Source: Endomicrobium sp.
GTDB taxonomy: Bacteria; Elusimicrobiota; Endomicrobiia; Endomicrobiales; Endomicrobiaceae
DNA length: 64,000 bases
Direction: 5' to 3'
Assembly: GCA_031266185.1 (NCBI GenBank)
Contig: JAISBM010000016.1
Span: forward strand, 37,688-101,687
Under the pieces are notes generated by a model. It was not told the origin of the DNA and did not search any database. It saw nothing but the letters and a program-made list of their open reading frames with translations. Positions 36,056 to 45,110 of the stretch are shown here, in pieces. A program made the translations under genes and the position numbers. The first letter of the stretch is position 1. Every line of letters starts with the position of its first letter.

Positions 36056-36101
36056 AAAATATCCCCACTTACTAAATTATACAAAATAGTTATTAAATAA
36101 T

Positions 36102-37838
36102 TTATCCATTTATTCTTGTTAAAATGTCATCAAGAGATGTTCCGGATGGAACCATAGGAAAAATGTTTTCTTCTATTTCAATCCATATATCTAAAACCAC
36201 CGAACATTTTGCCTTTAACATTTTTATTAAAGCTGGTTTAACATCTTCTTTACGTGTTATGCGTATTCCTAAAACTCCATAACTATTGGCCCATTTTACA
36301 AAGTCTGGAACATAAACTGGACACATACTTCTGTTTGGTTTGTTGCACAATTTAGGACAATTTTTGCGTTTTGCAAGACAACTATGAGAATATCTTTTGT
36401 TATAAAACATTTCTTGCCATTGTCTTACATTACCTAAATATTGATTGTTTAATATAACAACTTTGACGCTTATATCATTTAAAACAGCTACAGCCATTTC
36501 CTGCATATTCATTTGAAAAGAACCATCTCCAGCTATAACTATAACTTCTTTGTTGAGGTTGCCAAATTTTGCTCCTATAGCAGCAGGGTATCCAAACCCC
36601 ATAGTGCCAAGACCGCCTGAACTTAAAAATAAACGTGAACGTTCTGCTTTATAATACTGTGCTGCCCACATTTGATGCTGACCTACTTCTGTTGTAACAA
36701 TAGCTTTGCCTTTTGTAAGTTCTGAAATTTGCTCAATAATATACTGTGGGTGAAGTTTATTGTCATTTTTGTTATATGATAAAGGATGTTCTGTTTTCCA
36801 ATTATTAATTGTTTTAATCCATTCTTTCCTTTCTTTTTTTTCTATCAAGAGAGATATTTCTTTTAAAACTGTTTTTGCATCACCTACAACCGGGATATCA
36901 GTATCAACTATTTTTGATATTGCTGTAGGATCTATGTCAACATGAACTATTTTGGCTTCTTTTGCAAAAGAACATACCTTGCCGGTACACCTATCGTCAA
37001 ACCTTGCACCAACAGCTATAATAGCGTCTGATGCTTGTACAGCTTTGTTTGCGCAGTAGGTACCATGCATTCCAAGCATACCTAAACTTAAGTTTGTATC
37101 ATGCGGATATGCTCCAATAGCAAGAAGTGTATTTGTAACAGCAATATCAGCCTTTTTTGATATTTTAAGGATTTCCTTTTCCGCGTTGGAAACAATAACG
37201 CCAGTACCTATATAAAATACGGGTCTTTTACTATTGTTTATAATTTCAGCTGCTTTTTTAATTTGTCCTGGATGCCCTTCATAAGTAGGTTTATACGAAC
37301 GTATTTCTATTCTTTCTGGATAGACAAATTCGCAGACTCCACGCTGAACATCAATAGGTACATCTACCAGAACAGGTCCCGGCCTTCCCGTTGTTGCAAT
37401 ATAGAACGCTTCTTTTATAGTCCTTGCTAAATCTTTTACGTTTTTAACTAAAAAGTTATGTTTTGTTACAGGTCTTGTTATGCCTATAGTATCTGCTTCT
37501 TGAAACGCACCTTGCCCTATAACACTTGTTGATACTTGTCCTGTAATTGCTACCATGGGAACAGAATCCATATATGCAGTGCCAAGCCCAGTAACTATGT
37601 TTGTTGCACCGGGTCCTGAAGTAACTATACATACACCAGTCTTACCTGTGGAACGAGCATAACCGTCAGCCATGTGTGAAGCGGCTTGCTCGTGTCTTGT
37701 TAAAATAAAGTTTAGTTTTGAACCATAAATTGCGTCAAATATAGGTAAAGCCTGTCCTCCTGGGAGTCCGAAAGCAATTTCAACATTTTCTTTTAATAAA
37801 CTTTTAATTAAAATTTGTGCGCCTGTCTTTTTTTTCAT
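36102..37838 (-). CDS. ilvB: acetolactate synthase large subunit, with a four-cysteine insertion
   Basis: 578 aa ThDP enzyme condensing pyruvate (or pyruvate with 2-oxobutyrate). AFGLPGGQALPIFDAI, SGPGATNIVTGLGTAYMDSV and the ThDP motif GDGSFQMNMQEMAVAVLND are present. Between RYSHSC and VPDFVKWANSYG, at about residues 487-506, an insertion holds four cysteines spaced C-x6-C-x3-C-x7-C, where typical family members have only a short loop. This suggests a bound metal or cluster near the C-terminal active-site region. A tiny P-loop ORF lies between it and ilvD. Confidence 0.94.
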   Translation of the reverse strand: MKKKTGAQILIKSLLKENVEIAFGLPGGQALPIFDAIYGSKLNFILTRHEQAASHMADGYARSTGKTGVCIVTSGPGATNIVTGLGTAYMDSVPMVAITGQVSTSVIGQGAFQEADTIGITRPVTKHNFLVKNVKDLARTIKEAFYIATTGRPGPVLVDVPIDVQRGVCEFVYPERIEIRSYKPTYEGHPGQIKKAAEIINNSKRPVFYIGTGVIVSNAEKEILKISKKADIAVTNTLLAIGAYPHDTNLSLGMLGMHGTYCANKAVQASDAIIAVGARFDDRCTGKVCSFAKEAKIVHVDIDPTAISKIVDTDIPVVGDAKTVLKEISLLIEKKERKEWIKTINNWKTEHPLSYNKNDNKLHPQYIIEQISELTKGKAIVTTEVGQHQMWAAQYYKAERSRLFLSSGGLGTMGFGYPAAIGAKFGNLNKEVIVIAGDGSFQMNMQEMAVAVLNDISVKVVILNNQYLGNVRQWQEMFYNKRYSHSCLAKRKNCPKLCNKPNRSMCPVYVPDFVKWANSYGVLGIRITRKEDVKPALIKMLKAKCSVVLDIWIEIEENIFPMVPSGTSLDDILTRING

Positions 37839-37857
37839 ACTTGTTTTCTTAATGCCA

Positions 37858-37968
37858 CTACCTGCTTATGTCAAGCAAAACTGATTCTTTAAATTTATCA
37901 ATAAACATTTTGGCGACAGTAGTTTTTCCAACTCCAGAGGCACTGCCAATAAAAGCTAACTTTTTCAT
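37858..37968 (-). pseudogene. 36-aa P-loop ORF, N-terminal fragment of an NTPase
   Basis: On the minus strand the ilvD stop overlaps an ATG (TAATG), followed by 36 codons ending in TAG. The peptide begins [20 protein letters not shown], a clear Walker A loop, then ends after VLLDISR. No Walker B or later domain follows before ilvB. It looks like the start of a shikimate-kinase-, CoaE- or MinD-type P-loop protein cut short by deletion, though translational coupling to ilvD would allow it to be made. Confidence 0.6.
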
Positions 37969-39617
37969 TATTTTAAAATTGCACCAGTATCTGCTGACTG
38001 CACAAGTTTTGCATAGCGAGCCATATAACCTGTTTTAATTTTAGGTTCACGTTTAACAACCTTTAAAAGTCTTTCTTTTATTTCAGCATCACTTAGATTA
38101 ACGTTTAGAGTTCTTTTCGGTATGTTGATATTTATAATATCCCCATCGTTAATAGCAGCTATTGGTCCACATTCTGCAGCTTCAGGGGAGATATGCCCTA
38201 TACATGGTCCTCTTGTTCCTCCTGAGAAACGTCCGTCTGTAAGGAGAGCAACAGAATCACTTAATCCCATACCGTGTAATGCGCTTGTAGGGCTTAACAT
38301 TTCTCGCATTCCAGGCCCGCCTACAGGCCCTTCATATCTTATAACAACAACGTTGCCAGAAACAATTTTGTTGTCGATGATTGCTTTCATGGCATCCTCT
38401 TCGCAATTAAAAACGCGTGCTTTGCCCGCAAAAACTTTCATTTTTTCACTTACAGCCGCTTGCTTAACAACGCAGCCGTTAGTGGCAATATTGCCTTTTA
38501 AAATTGCAATACCGCCTTCTGGTTTATAAGGATTTTCAACTCTTATAACATCTTTATCTAAAATCTTTGACAATTTTGCGATTTCGATTATGTCATAACC
38601 CGATACCGTTTTAGAATAAGCTAAACTTTTTTGAACTGCATGTAGTACGGCAGGTACACCGCCGGCATTGTCTAAATCTTCCATATAATAAGACCCTGCG
38701 GGCTCTAAGCACGCTATCTGCGGGGTTCTTTTAGAGATTTCGTCAAACAACTCCAAATGTAACTTAATTCCAACTTCATTTGCTATAGCCGGAAGATGTA
38801 AAACTGTGTTTGAAGAACCACCTAAGGCCATGTCAACAGTAATTGCATTTTTAAAAGCGTCTAATGTTAAAATATCGCGCGGTTTTATATCTTTTTTTAC
38901 AAGTTCAACGATTCTTATACCTGATTCATAAGCAATTCTTTTTTTCTTTGCACTGACAGCAAGGGCAGTTGCACAACATTGTAAAGACATTCCCATGGTT
39001 TCAGTTAAACATGCCATAGTGTTAGCTGTGTACATTCCTTGACAAGCACCAGCACCTGGACAAGCTGTTAGTTCAAGTTCTGCAAGTTGTTGTTCTGTAA
39101 TTTTACCTGCTTGAAATTGTCCCACAGCTTCAAAAGTGTCCCTTACCATAGAACGTCTTTTTTTATCATACATACCGGTCATCATAGCTCCAGCTGTAAC
39201 AACTATAGAAGGAATGTTAAGTCTTGCCGCGGCCATAAGCATGCCAGGTGTAACTTTATCACAGTTTGATAAAAGCACAAGACCGTCTAATCTATGAGCA
39301 TTTGCAACAATCTCTATTGAATCTGCAATTATTTCTCTTGAACCTAAAGAATAGTGCATGCCGCTATGCCCCATAGCAATGCCATCACATACTGCCGGCA
39401 CACCAAAAATAAAAGGGACTCCATTACCTACTGAAACACCTCTTTCTATATATCTTTCTAAGTCACGCATTGTTATATGACCCGGAACTAAATCTGAAAA
39501 TGATGAAGCAATCCCTATAAATGGTTTATTTATATCTTTTGGACTTATACCAGTAGAATATAATAAACATCTATTAGGCGCTCTTAAAGTACCTTTTTTT
39601 ATTTGGTTACTTCTCAC
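37968..39617 (-). CDS. ilvD: dihydroxy-acid dehydratase
   Basis: 549 aa iron-sulfur dehydratase, third enzyme of valine/isoleucine synthesis. [16 protein letters not shown] and [20 protein letters not shown] carry cluster cysteines; [17 protein letters not shown] and [21 protein letters not shown] are the C-terminal signatures. The start is GTG at 39617, with GAGAGGA a few bases upstream. It is the first gene of the ilvD-ilvB-ilvN-ilvC operon. Confidence 0.96.
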   Translation of the reverse strand: MRSNQIKKGTLRAPNRCLLYSTGISPKDINKPFIGIASSFSDLVPGHITMRDLERYIERGVSVGNGVPFIFGVPAVCDGIAMGHSGMHYSLGSREIIADSIEIVANAHRLDGLVLLSNCDKVTPGMLMAAARLNIPSIVVTAGAMMTGMYDKKRRSMVRDTFEAVGQFQAGKITEQQLAELELTACPGAGACQGMYTANTMACLTETMGMSLQCCATALAVSAKKKRIAYESGIRIVELVKKDIKPRDILTLDAFKNAITVDMALGGSSNTVLHLPAIANEVGIKLHLELFDEISKRTPQIACLEPAGSYYMEDLDNAGGVPAVLHAVQKSLAYSKTVSGYDIIEIAKLSKILDKDVIRVENPYKPEGGIAILKGNIATNGCVVKQAAVSEKMKVFAGKARVFNCEEDAMKAIIDNKIVSGNVVVIRYEGPVGGPGMREMLSPTSALHGMGLSDSVALLTDGRFSGGTRGPCIGHISPEAAECGPIAAINDGDIININIPKRTLNVNLSDAEIKERLLKVVKREPKIKTGYMARYAKLVQSADTGAILK

Positions 39618-39648
39618 AAAGTCCTCTCATCTGTCTAGTTTTAATTTT

Positions 39649-39676
39649 ATTATATTAGTTTAGTATTGTACTAAAC
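39649..39676 (-). promoter_or_regulatory. ilv operon -10 element and 19-bp palindromic operator candidate
   Basis: Minus-strand TATAAT lies at 39654-39649. GTTTAGTACAATACTAAAC at 39676-39658 is an 8+3+8 perfect inverted repeat covering the -35/spacer zone. No good -35 hexamer is seen, which would fit an activator- or repressor-controlled promoter. Confidence 0.5.
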
Positions 39677-39691
39677 TTTATTTGATATGCA

Positions 39692-39811
39692 TAATTAAGA
39701 GAATATTCAATTACAGATATATGAGAATATTTTTTGGAATCTCTTCAATACTTGATCGCGCTGTAGAGTCCAAAGCAATTTCAATGAAATATTAAGCATT
39801 GTATGGTCCCA
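39692..39811. repeat. left inverted-repeat arm of the MNT-HEPN cassette
   Basis: Matches the reverse complement of 41804-41910 over about 107-120 bp. Identical stretches include AGATATATGAGAATATTTTT, and AATTTCAATGAAATATTAAG continuing into CATTGTATG. The left arm carries an extra approximately 11 bp (GAGTCCAAAGC) and a number of substitutions. Confidence 0.85.
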
Positions 39812-40155
39812 AATCTCCTCTCTAACTCTAGTCTTGAACCAATGTAAAATTTAGTAGTCAAGCAAAGCAGCAAGAGTTACCACTAGTAGAAGAAGTGGTA
39901 GACTGTTTTGGGAATAAGAGAAGAAGGTCAATTATTAATATTAAAATTCCTAAAGAATAAGTTCGTAATAGGGGTCGTCTGGGTTGACAAAAGTAGTTGA
40001 AAATAAGATAATAAATTAAATTTAAGGGCGAGTGTGTTACAATTTAAATGATGTTGAAATATTAGACAAAGAGGCATTGCAAAGAGTATGGGAGGAGAAA
40101 AGTGTTGAGTTAGGTAAAGAGAGCGAGAGTGAGGAAATATTTTTTAAAAAGTTAG
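39812..40155 (+). other. stretch with relic reading frames before the first MNT gene
   Basis: A frame at 39836-39961 (ending SIINIKIPKE, then stop) and another from about 40022 to 40188 (ending QNEDSEVPF) are open, charged and protein-like but lack starts and recognisable families; the second overlaps the MNT start. They look like remains of genes broken when the cassette formed. TTGACA at about 39984 could be a -35 box for the MNT genes. Confidence 0.35.
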
Positions 40156-40608
40156 ATGGCCAAAACGAAGACAGCGAAGTTCCGTTCTAAAAATGAGGTA
40201 CTCTATGAAGGCAGGAACACAGATGCAAGTATCAGAGATACTAGTCTCAAAGAAGCGTGCAGAGAAACCAAAGGAAGTGGAAGATACTTAGAGAAGGTGA
40301 TAGCCAAGCTCAAGAGTACGGTATCGCCGTACAAGATAGTATTGTTTGGGTCTTATGCTAAAGGCAATGCAAAACCTGACAGCGATATAGACTTGATGGT
40401 GATACTAGACACCGACTATCTACCTAAAGACTATGACGATATGATGCGAATACACACAGGAGTCAGAGATATCATACGCTATGACAGGTATAAGTACGAT
40501 ATGGACTTGAAGGTCTTCGCTCGTGCAGAGTACAAGAAGCTTAAAGACAGAGATAGTTTTTTTGTCTGGGAAGTAGAGCATACTGGAGAAACCATATATG
40601 AAAAATAG
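40156..40608 (+). CDS. MNT-type minimal nucleotidyltransferase antitoxin, copy 1
   Basis: 150 aa. VLFGSYAKGNAKPDSDIDLM is the GSx10DxD nucleotidyltransferase motif (about residues 58-77), and a third acidic residue follows in YDMDLKVF. In known HEPN-MNT systems this protein adds AMP to a Tyr of the HEPN toxin and so silences it. The first 45 residues are basic and unlike copy 2, and may include relic sequence; an internal start is possible. The last 11 bases overlap the HEPN copy 1 start. It is about 60% identical to copy 2 over the C-terminal part by eye. Confidence 0.8.
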   Translation: MAKTKTAKFRSKNEVLYEGRNTDASIRDTSLKEACRETKGSGRYLEKVIAKLKSTVSPYKIVLFGSYAKGNAKPDSDIDLMVILDTDYLPKDYDDMMRIHTGVRDIIRYDRYKYDMDLKVFARAEYKKLKDRDSFFVWEVEHTGETIYEK

Positions 40609-40996
40609 AATCAATGAGTGGATAGAGTACGCACAAGAACATATGTCCGTCATAGAAGATTTTTTTCTATGTACAAGCTTATCCCCAACTATAAGATACG
40701 CACCTCTGCGGTCACTGCTAGTTGTCAGCAAGCGACAGAGAAATACTACAAAGTGTTCTTACTAGAAAATGAGTGGGAGATAGAGAAGGCGCATGACCTA
40801 GCATATCTATACCAAAAGATAAAAAAAATTAAAGACTTAAATCTAAACGAAGCGATTATAGATTAAAATATATGGTAGGTATTCTAAAACACGTTATTCT
40901 GACGATTACAATCCGCTCACAGAAGAGGAAGCTCGAGAGTTTTACAAGTTTGCGTTAGAAGTAGAAGAGGTAACCAAAAAAGAGTTAGGTGCATAA
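40598..40996 (+). pseudogene. HEPN toxin, copy 1, frameshifted
   Basis: From ATG 40598 the frame reads MKNRINEWIEYAQEHMSVIE, parallel to the intact copy at 41371. It then shifts near 40660-40680 into a frame reading SCQQATEKYYKVFLLENEWE up to a stop at 40866, after which a third segment gives YNPLTEEEAREFYKFALEVE to TAA at 40996. All parts align in order with the intact HEPN, so it is a decayed duplicate. Loss of a toxin is usually tolerated when the antitoxin remains, and the intact MNT copy 1 fits that. Confidence 0.8.
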
Positions 40997-41024
40997 GCTC
41001 CTAGTAGGAAGAAGGAGATAAAAT

Positions 41025-41387
41025 ATGAACACAAACAACAGGCCAAAAGAAATAAATGATTATTTAAGTCTAGTGGTTGAAAGGTTAAAAGCAGCAGACC
41101 CATACAAGATAGTGTTGTTTGGGTCTTATGCTAAAGGGGAAGCAAAACCTGACAGCGATATAGATTTGATGGTGATACTGGATAATGAGTATCTTTCAAA
41201 GGATGGTGCTGACGAAACAGAAAGAGATTGTAAGGTAATAGAGTTGGTAGACGATATACATTATAAATATGGGATGGATTTTAAAATTTTCTCAAGAGCA
41301 GAATTTCAAGAACTTAAAAATAGAAACAGTTTTTTTGTATATGAAGTAGAGCGCACGGGGGAGACTATATATGAAAAATATAATTAA
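41025..41387 (+). CDS. MNT-type minimal nucleotidyltransferase antitoxin, copy 2
   Basis: 120 aa, the usual length. VLFGSYAKGEAKPDSDIDLM (about residues 29-48) holds the GSx10DxD motif, with a third acidic residue in GMDFKIF. It has AGAAGGAGATAAAAT upstream of the ATG and overlaps the HEPN gene by 17 bases, the usual arrangement for these pairs. It probably neutralises the adjacent HEPN toxin by modifying it. Confidence 0.9.
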   Translation: MNTNNRPKEINDYLSLVVERLKAADPYKIVLFGSYAKGEAKPDSDIDLMVILDNEYLSKDGADETERDCKVIELVDDIHYKYGMDFKIFSRAEFQELKNRNSFFVYEVERTGETIYEKYN

Positions 41388-41772
41388 AGAGTGGATCGAC
41401 TTTGCCCAAAAAGATATGCGTACTAATGAGAAGCTTTTGAAATATAGTGATTTTGATACAGAAATTGTTACATTTCATTGTCAACAAGCAATAGAAAAAC
41501 ACTTTAAAGCGTTTTTGCTAGAAAATGGGTGGCAACTACAAAAGACACACGATATAGTAACATTACACAAGGAGATAAAAAAGATTAAAGATTTTGGTTT
41601 TGACTATGGCATAATAAACAGTATCTACAAGATGTATTCTGATATTCGCTATCCGGGCTATTACAATCCACCCACAGAAGAGCAAGTCCGAGAGTTTTAC
41701 AAGTTTGCGTTAGAGGTAGAACAAAAAATCAAAAAAGAGCTAGGAGTAGAGGGTGAAGAGTCTGGATTTTAA
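41371..41772 (+). CDS. HEPN-domain toxin, copy 2
   Basis: 133 aa. EWIDFAQKDMRTNEKLLK opens a helical HEPN fold. FHCQQAIEKHFKAFLLENGW is the family core, and YSDIRYPGYYNPPTEEQV follows, where HEPN RNases often carry R-x4-6-H; here the segment has Arg and Tyr but no His. It therefore may be a HEPN of the pfam05168 type whose activity differs from the RNA-cutting ones. It pairs with the overlapping MNT gene. Confidence 0.88.
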   Translation: MKNIIKEWIDFAQKDMRTNEKLLKYSDFDTEIVTFHCQQAIEKHFKAFLLENGWQLQKTHDIVTLHKEIKKIKDFGFDYGIINSIYKMYSDIRYPGYYNPPTEEQVREFYKFALEVEQKIKKELGVEGEESGF

Positions 41773-41803
41773 TTTCACTTTTATTTTCATCTTTTTCACA
41801 TAA

Positions 41804-41910
41804 TGGGATCATACAATGCTTAATATTTCATTGAAATTACAGTGCGATCAAATATTGCAGACATTGAAAAAATATTCTCATATATCTATAATTGAATAGT
41901 CTCAAAATTA
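41804..41910. repeat. right inverted-repeat arm of the MNT-HEPN cassette
   Basis: The reverse complement aligns with 39692-39811 as described for the left arm. It begins 31 bp after the HEPN copy 2 stop and ends about 120 bp before tRNA-Asn. Confidence 0.85.
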
Positions 41911-42028
41911 ATAGTCAAAATGCTTAATTTATAGAGTATAAACAAATCTTTATTTGCTAATATAATCACTTGAATTTTTTTAAAAAATAAGTATAATATA
42001 AACATCAATTTGAGTATAGTTGTTTAAT

Positions 42029-42100
42029 TCCGACGTAGCTCAATGGTGGAGCAATCGGCTGTTAACCGATCGGTTGCTGGTTCGAGTCCAGCCGTCGGAG
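42029..42100 (+). tRNA. tRNA-Asn (anticodon GTT)
   Basis: 72 bases. The acceptor stem TCCGACG/CGTCGGA pairs fully, the anticodon loop reads CTGTTAA, and the T arm contains GGTTCGAGTCC. The discriminator is G and no CCA is encoded. It lies directly next to the MNT-HEPN cassette, a common place for insertions. Confidence 0.95.
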
Positions 42101-42133
42101 TTTAGCTTTGCTAATTAAAAAAAGGAGATGTTT

Positions 42134-42818
42134 ATGAGTATGAAAAAGTTTTTACTGCCAGTGTTAATGTTTTTTGTTTTTGGCGGTGTGTTAAGGCAAA
42201 AAGTTTGGAAAGATTGAAAGGCTTTTATATTGGCGGTACTGCAGGTATGGCGGCTGGCAGCGATAGCTTTAAAAATTTTGAAAATGATCCCTCTGGTAGT
42301 ATAAAAAAGCTTTCTCTGCTAAAGTTGAAATAGGTTATGAGCTTCCACTGATAAGTGAAAACCAATTAGTAGGTGTAAGATGTGGCTATAATTGGCACGC
42401 TACTAGAGCTGTAAACGGAACCCCAGAAGTCATAGCAGCAGGCACAGTAAATAGGGAAATAGAGATGACATTAAAAAACAAGATGCGGTCAATCCCCGTA
42501 ACGGTTTACTATAAATACGAATTTAAAGAGTCTAAATTTTCGGTGCTTGGCGGCGTAGGATTAACTTTAATTGATGTGAATATTGATATGAATATAGAAA
42601 TGCAAACAGGGCAAAATGCTTCGCAAAATACTTCCAAAGCCAAAACGTCACCTCACATAGCGGGAGGTTTGGAATACAGATTTAGCAAACTTTTAGCTTT
42701 GTCACTTGACTTAAAATACACGATAAATTCAGAAATTGAGCAGCAGCTCTTTACCGTTTCCTTTAAAAGAGGCTTAGGTTTTCAGGGAGCCCTTACGGTA
42801 AGATTTTACGCTTTCTAG
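42134..42818 (+). pseudogene. outer-membrane beta-barrel protein, broken by two frameshifts
   Basis: AAGGAG precedes ATG 42134. The start MSMKKFLLPVLMFFVF is a signal peptide, but the frame stops near 42214. A second frame from about 42190 continues KSLERLKGFYIGGTAGMAAG, and a further shift in the A-run near 42303-42308 leads to AKVEIGYELPLI and on to LGFQGALTVRFYAF at the stop. Together they give a roughly 225-aa small porin-like barrel with the usual terminal Phe. The C-terminal third remains an open frame from 42465, but it lacks a signal peptide and is probably dead. Confidence 0.8.
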
Positions 42819-42912
42819 TTTCCCAGGCAGTCAATGCTGGAGTTAGCATGTGAAATTCTAAAAGTTCCGAGTAGTTGTCAGATATAAGCTTTTCGAATTC
42901 TGTATACAAAGG

Positions 42913-42943
42913 GTAGCAGAGTATTTACTTTGCTACTTTTTTT
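42913..42943 (+). terminator. intrinsic terminator after the barrel pseudogene
   Basis: A 10-bp stem (GTAGCAGAGT/ACTTTGCTAC, one G-T pair) with a 4-base loop is followed by seven T. It ends transcripts from the pseudogene and tRNA-Asn side. Confidence 0.85.
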
Positions 42944-43336
42944 ATGACTAAAATTGAAACTTTTCTAAAAATTTATAATTCTTCCTACTTTAAATATATT
43001 TCTTGATGGTTGCTTGTTTTTTAGCAATATTAATTGTTAGCATTTGATGACGATTATGTAAGGCAATATTCAAACCAAAACTATCAGGATAAACATGCTA
43101 GCTACAACACCTACTATTGATAAAAGAGAAGAACCAACAAATATTATATTTTAATAGTATATACATTTGACAGATTGTTATGATTATTGTTTAATTCACC
43201 ATCAGCTATTAAGCGTTCCTCCGCAGGTATAAGTGTGAGAAGCTCTAATAATTTGGAGTGATTTTCATGTGTAAAGTTTCCGACTTCGTATAAGTGTTGG
43301 ATTTATGCTTTTATGAATTTATATGTTAAAACTTTT

Positions 43337-43365
43337 GTCCTGCTTTTAAAACAGTGGGACTTTTT
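43337..43365 (+). terminator. terminator-like hairpin upstream of guaB
   Basis: GTCCTGCT (43337-43344) pairs with AGTGGGAC (43353-43360), with two G-T pairs and an 8-base loop, and five T follow. It lies 52 bp before the guaB start, so it may be an attenuator. Confidence 0.6.
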
Positions 43366-43401
43366 GCTTTAACCGATAGTTTTTATTTAATCTATTTATA
43401 A

Positions 43402-44883
<1,482 letters not shown>

Positions 44884-45002
44884 GATATTAATTAAATATT
44901 TAATAATGCTTTGTAAAGTTTAAAAAACTCCTTTAAATTTTGAAGTTTTGTCAGGTCTTAATGTTAATTTTGTAAAATTCACAAAATTTTTACAAAAAAC
45001 GC

Positions 45003-45030
45003 TTTACTTTTGTAACAGTAAACGTATAAT
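45003..45030 (+). promoter_or_regulatory. promoter of the ATP/ADP translocase gene
   Basis: TTTACT (45003-45008) and TATAAT (45025-45030) are spaced by 16 bp. TTTAC and GTAAA within the spacer form a small inverted repeat that could bind a regulator. Confidence 0.55.
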
Positions 45031-45110
45031 ATGTAAAGTATGTGAGCAAAGTTAGATTTATTTAAATGAGAAAAATATATGCTTATGATAAATGGAGGAA
45101 AAGAAATATT

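Larger units (their letters stand above)
39692..41910. mobile_element. inverted-repeat-bounded cassette with two MNT-HEPN pairs
   Basis: About 2.2 kb between long imperfect inverted repeats holds only two tandem nucleotidyltransferase-HEPN pairs plus relic reading frames at 39836-39961 and about 40022-40188. No transposase is visible. The core, especially the first pair, looks less AT-rich than its surroundings. It resembles a non-autonomous composite element or a toxin-antitoxin island; mobility is inferred from structure. Confidence 0.6.

Noticed and set aside
38122..38529. 135-aa plus-strand ORF
   Set aside because: A shadow of ilvD on the other strand; the Pro/Thr-rich product matches nothing.
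41371..41772. Reading the HEPN protein as an active RNase with R-x4-6-H
   Set aside because: The conserved His is not seen in the SDIRYPGYYNP segment, so the catalytic claim is not supported.
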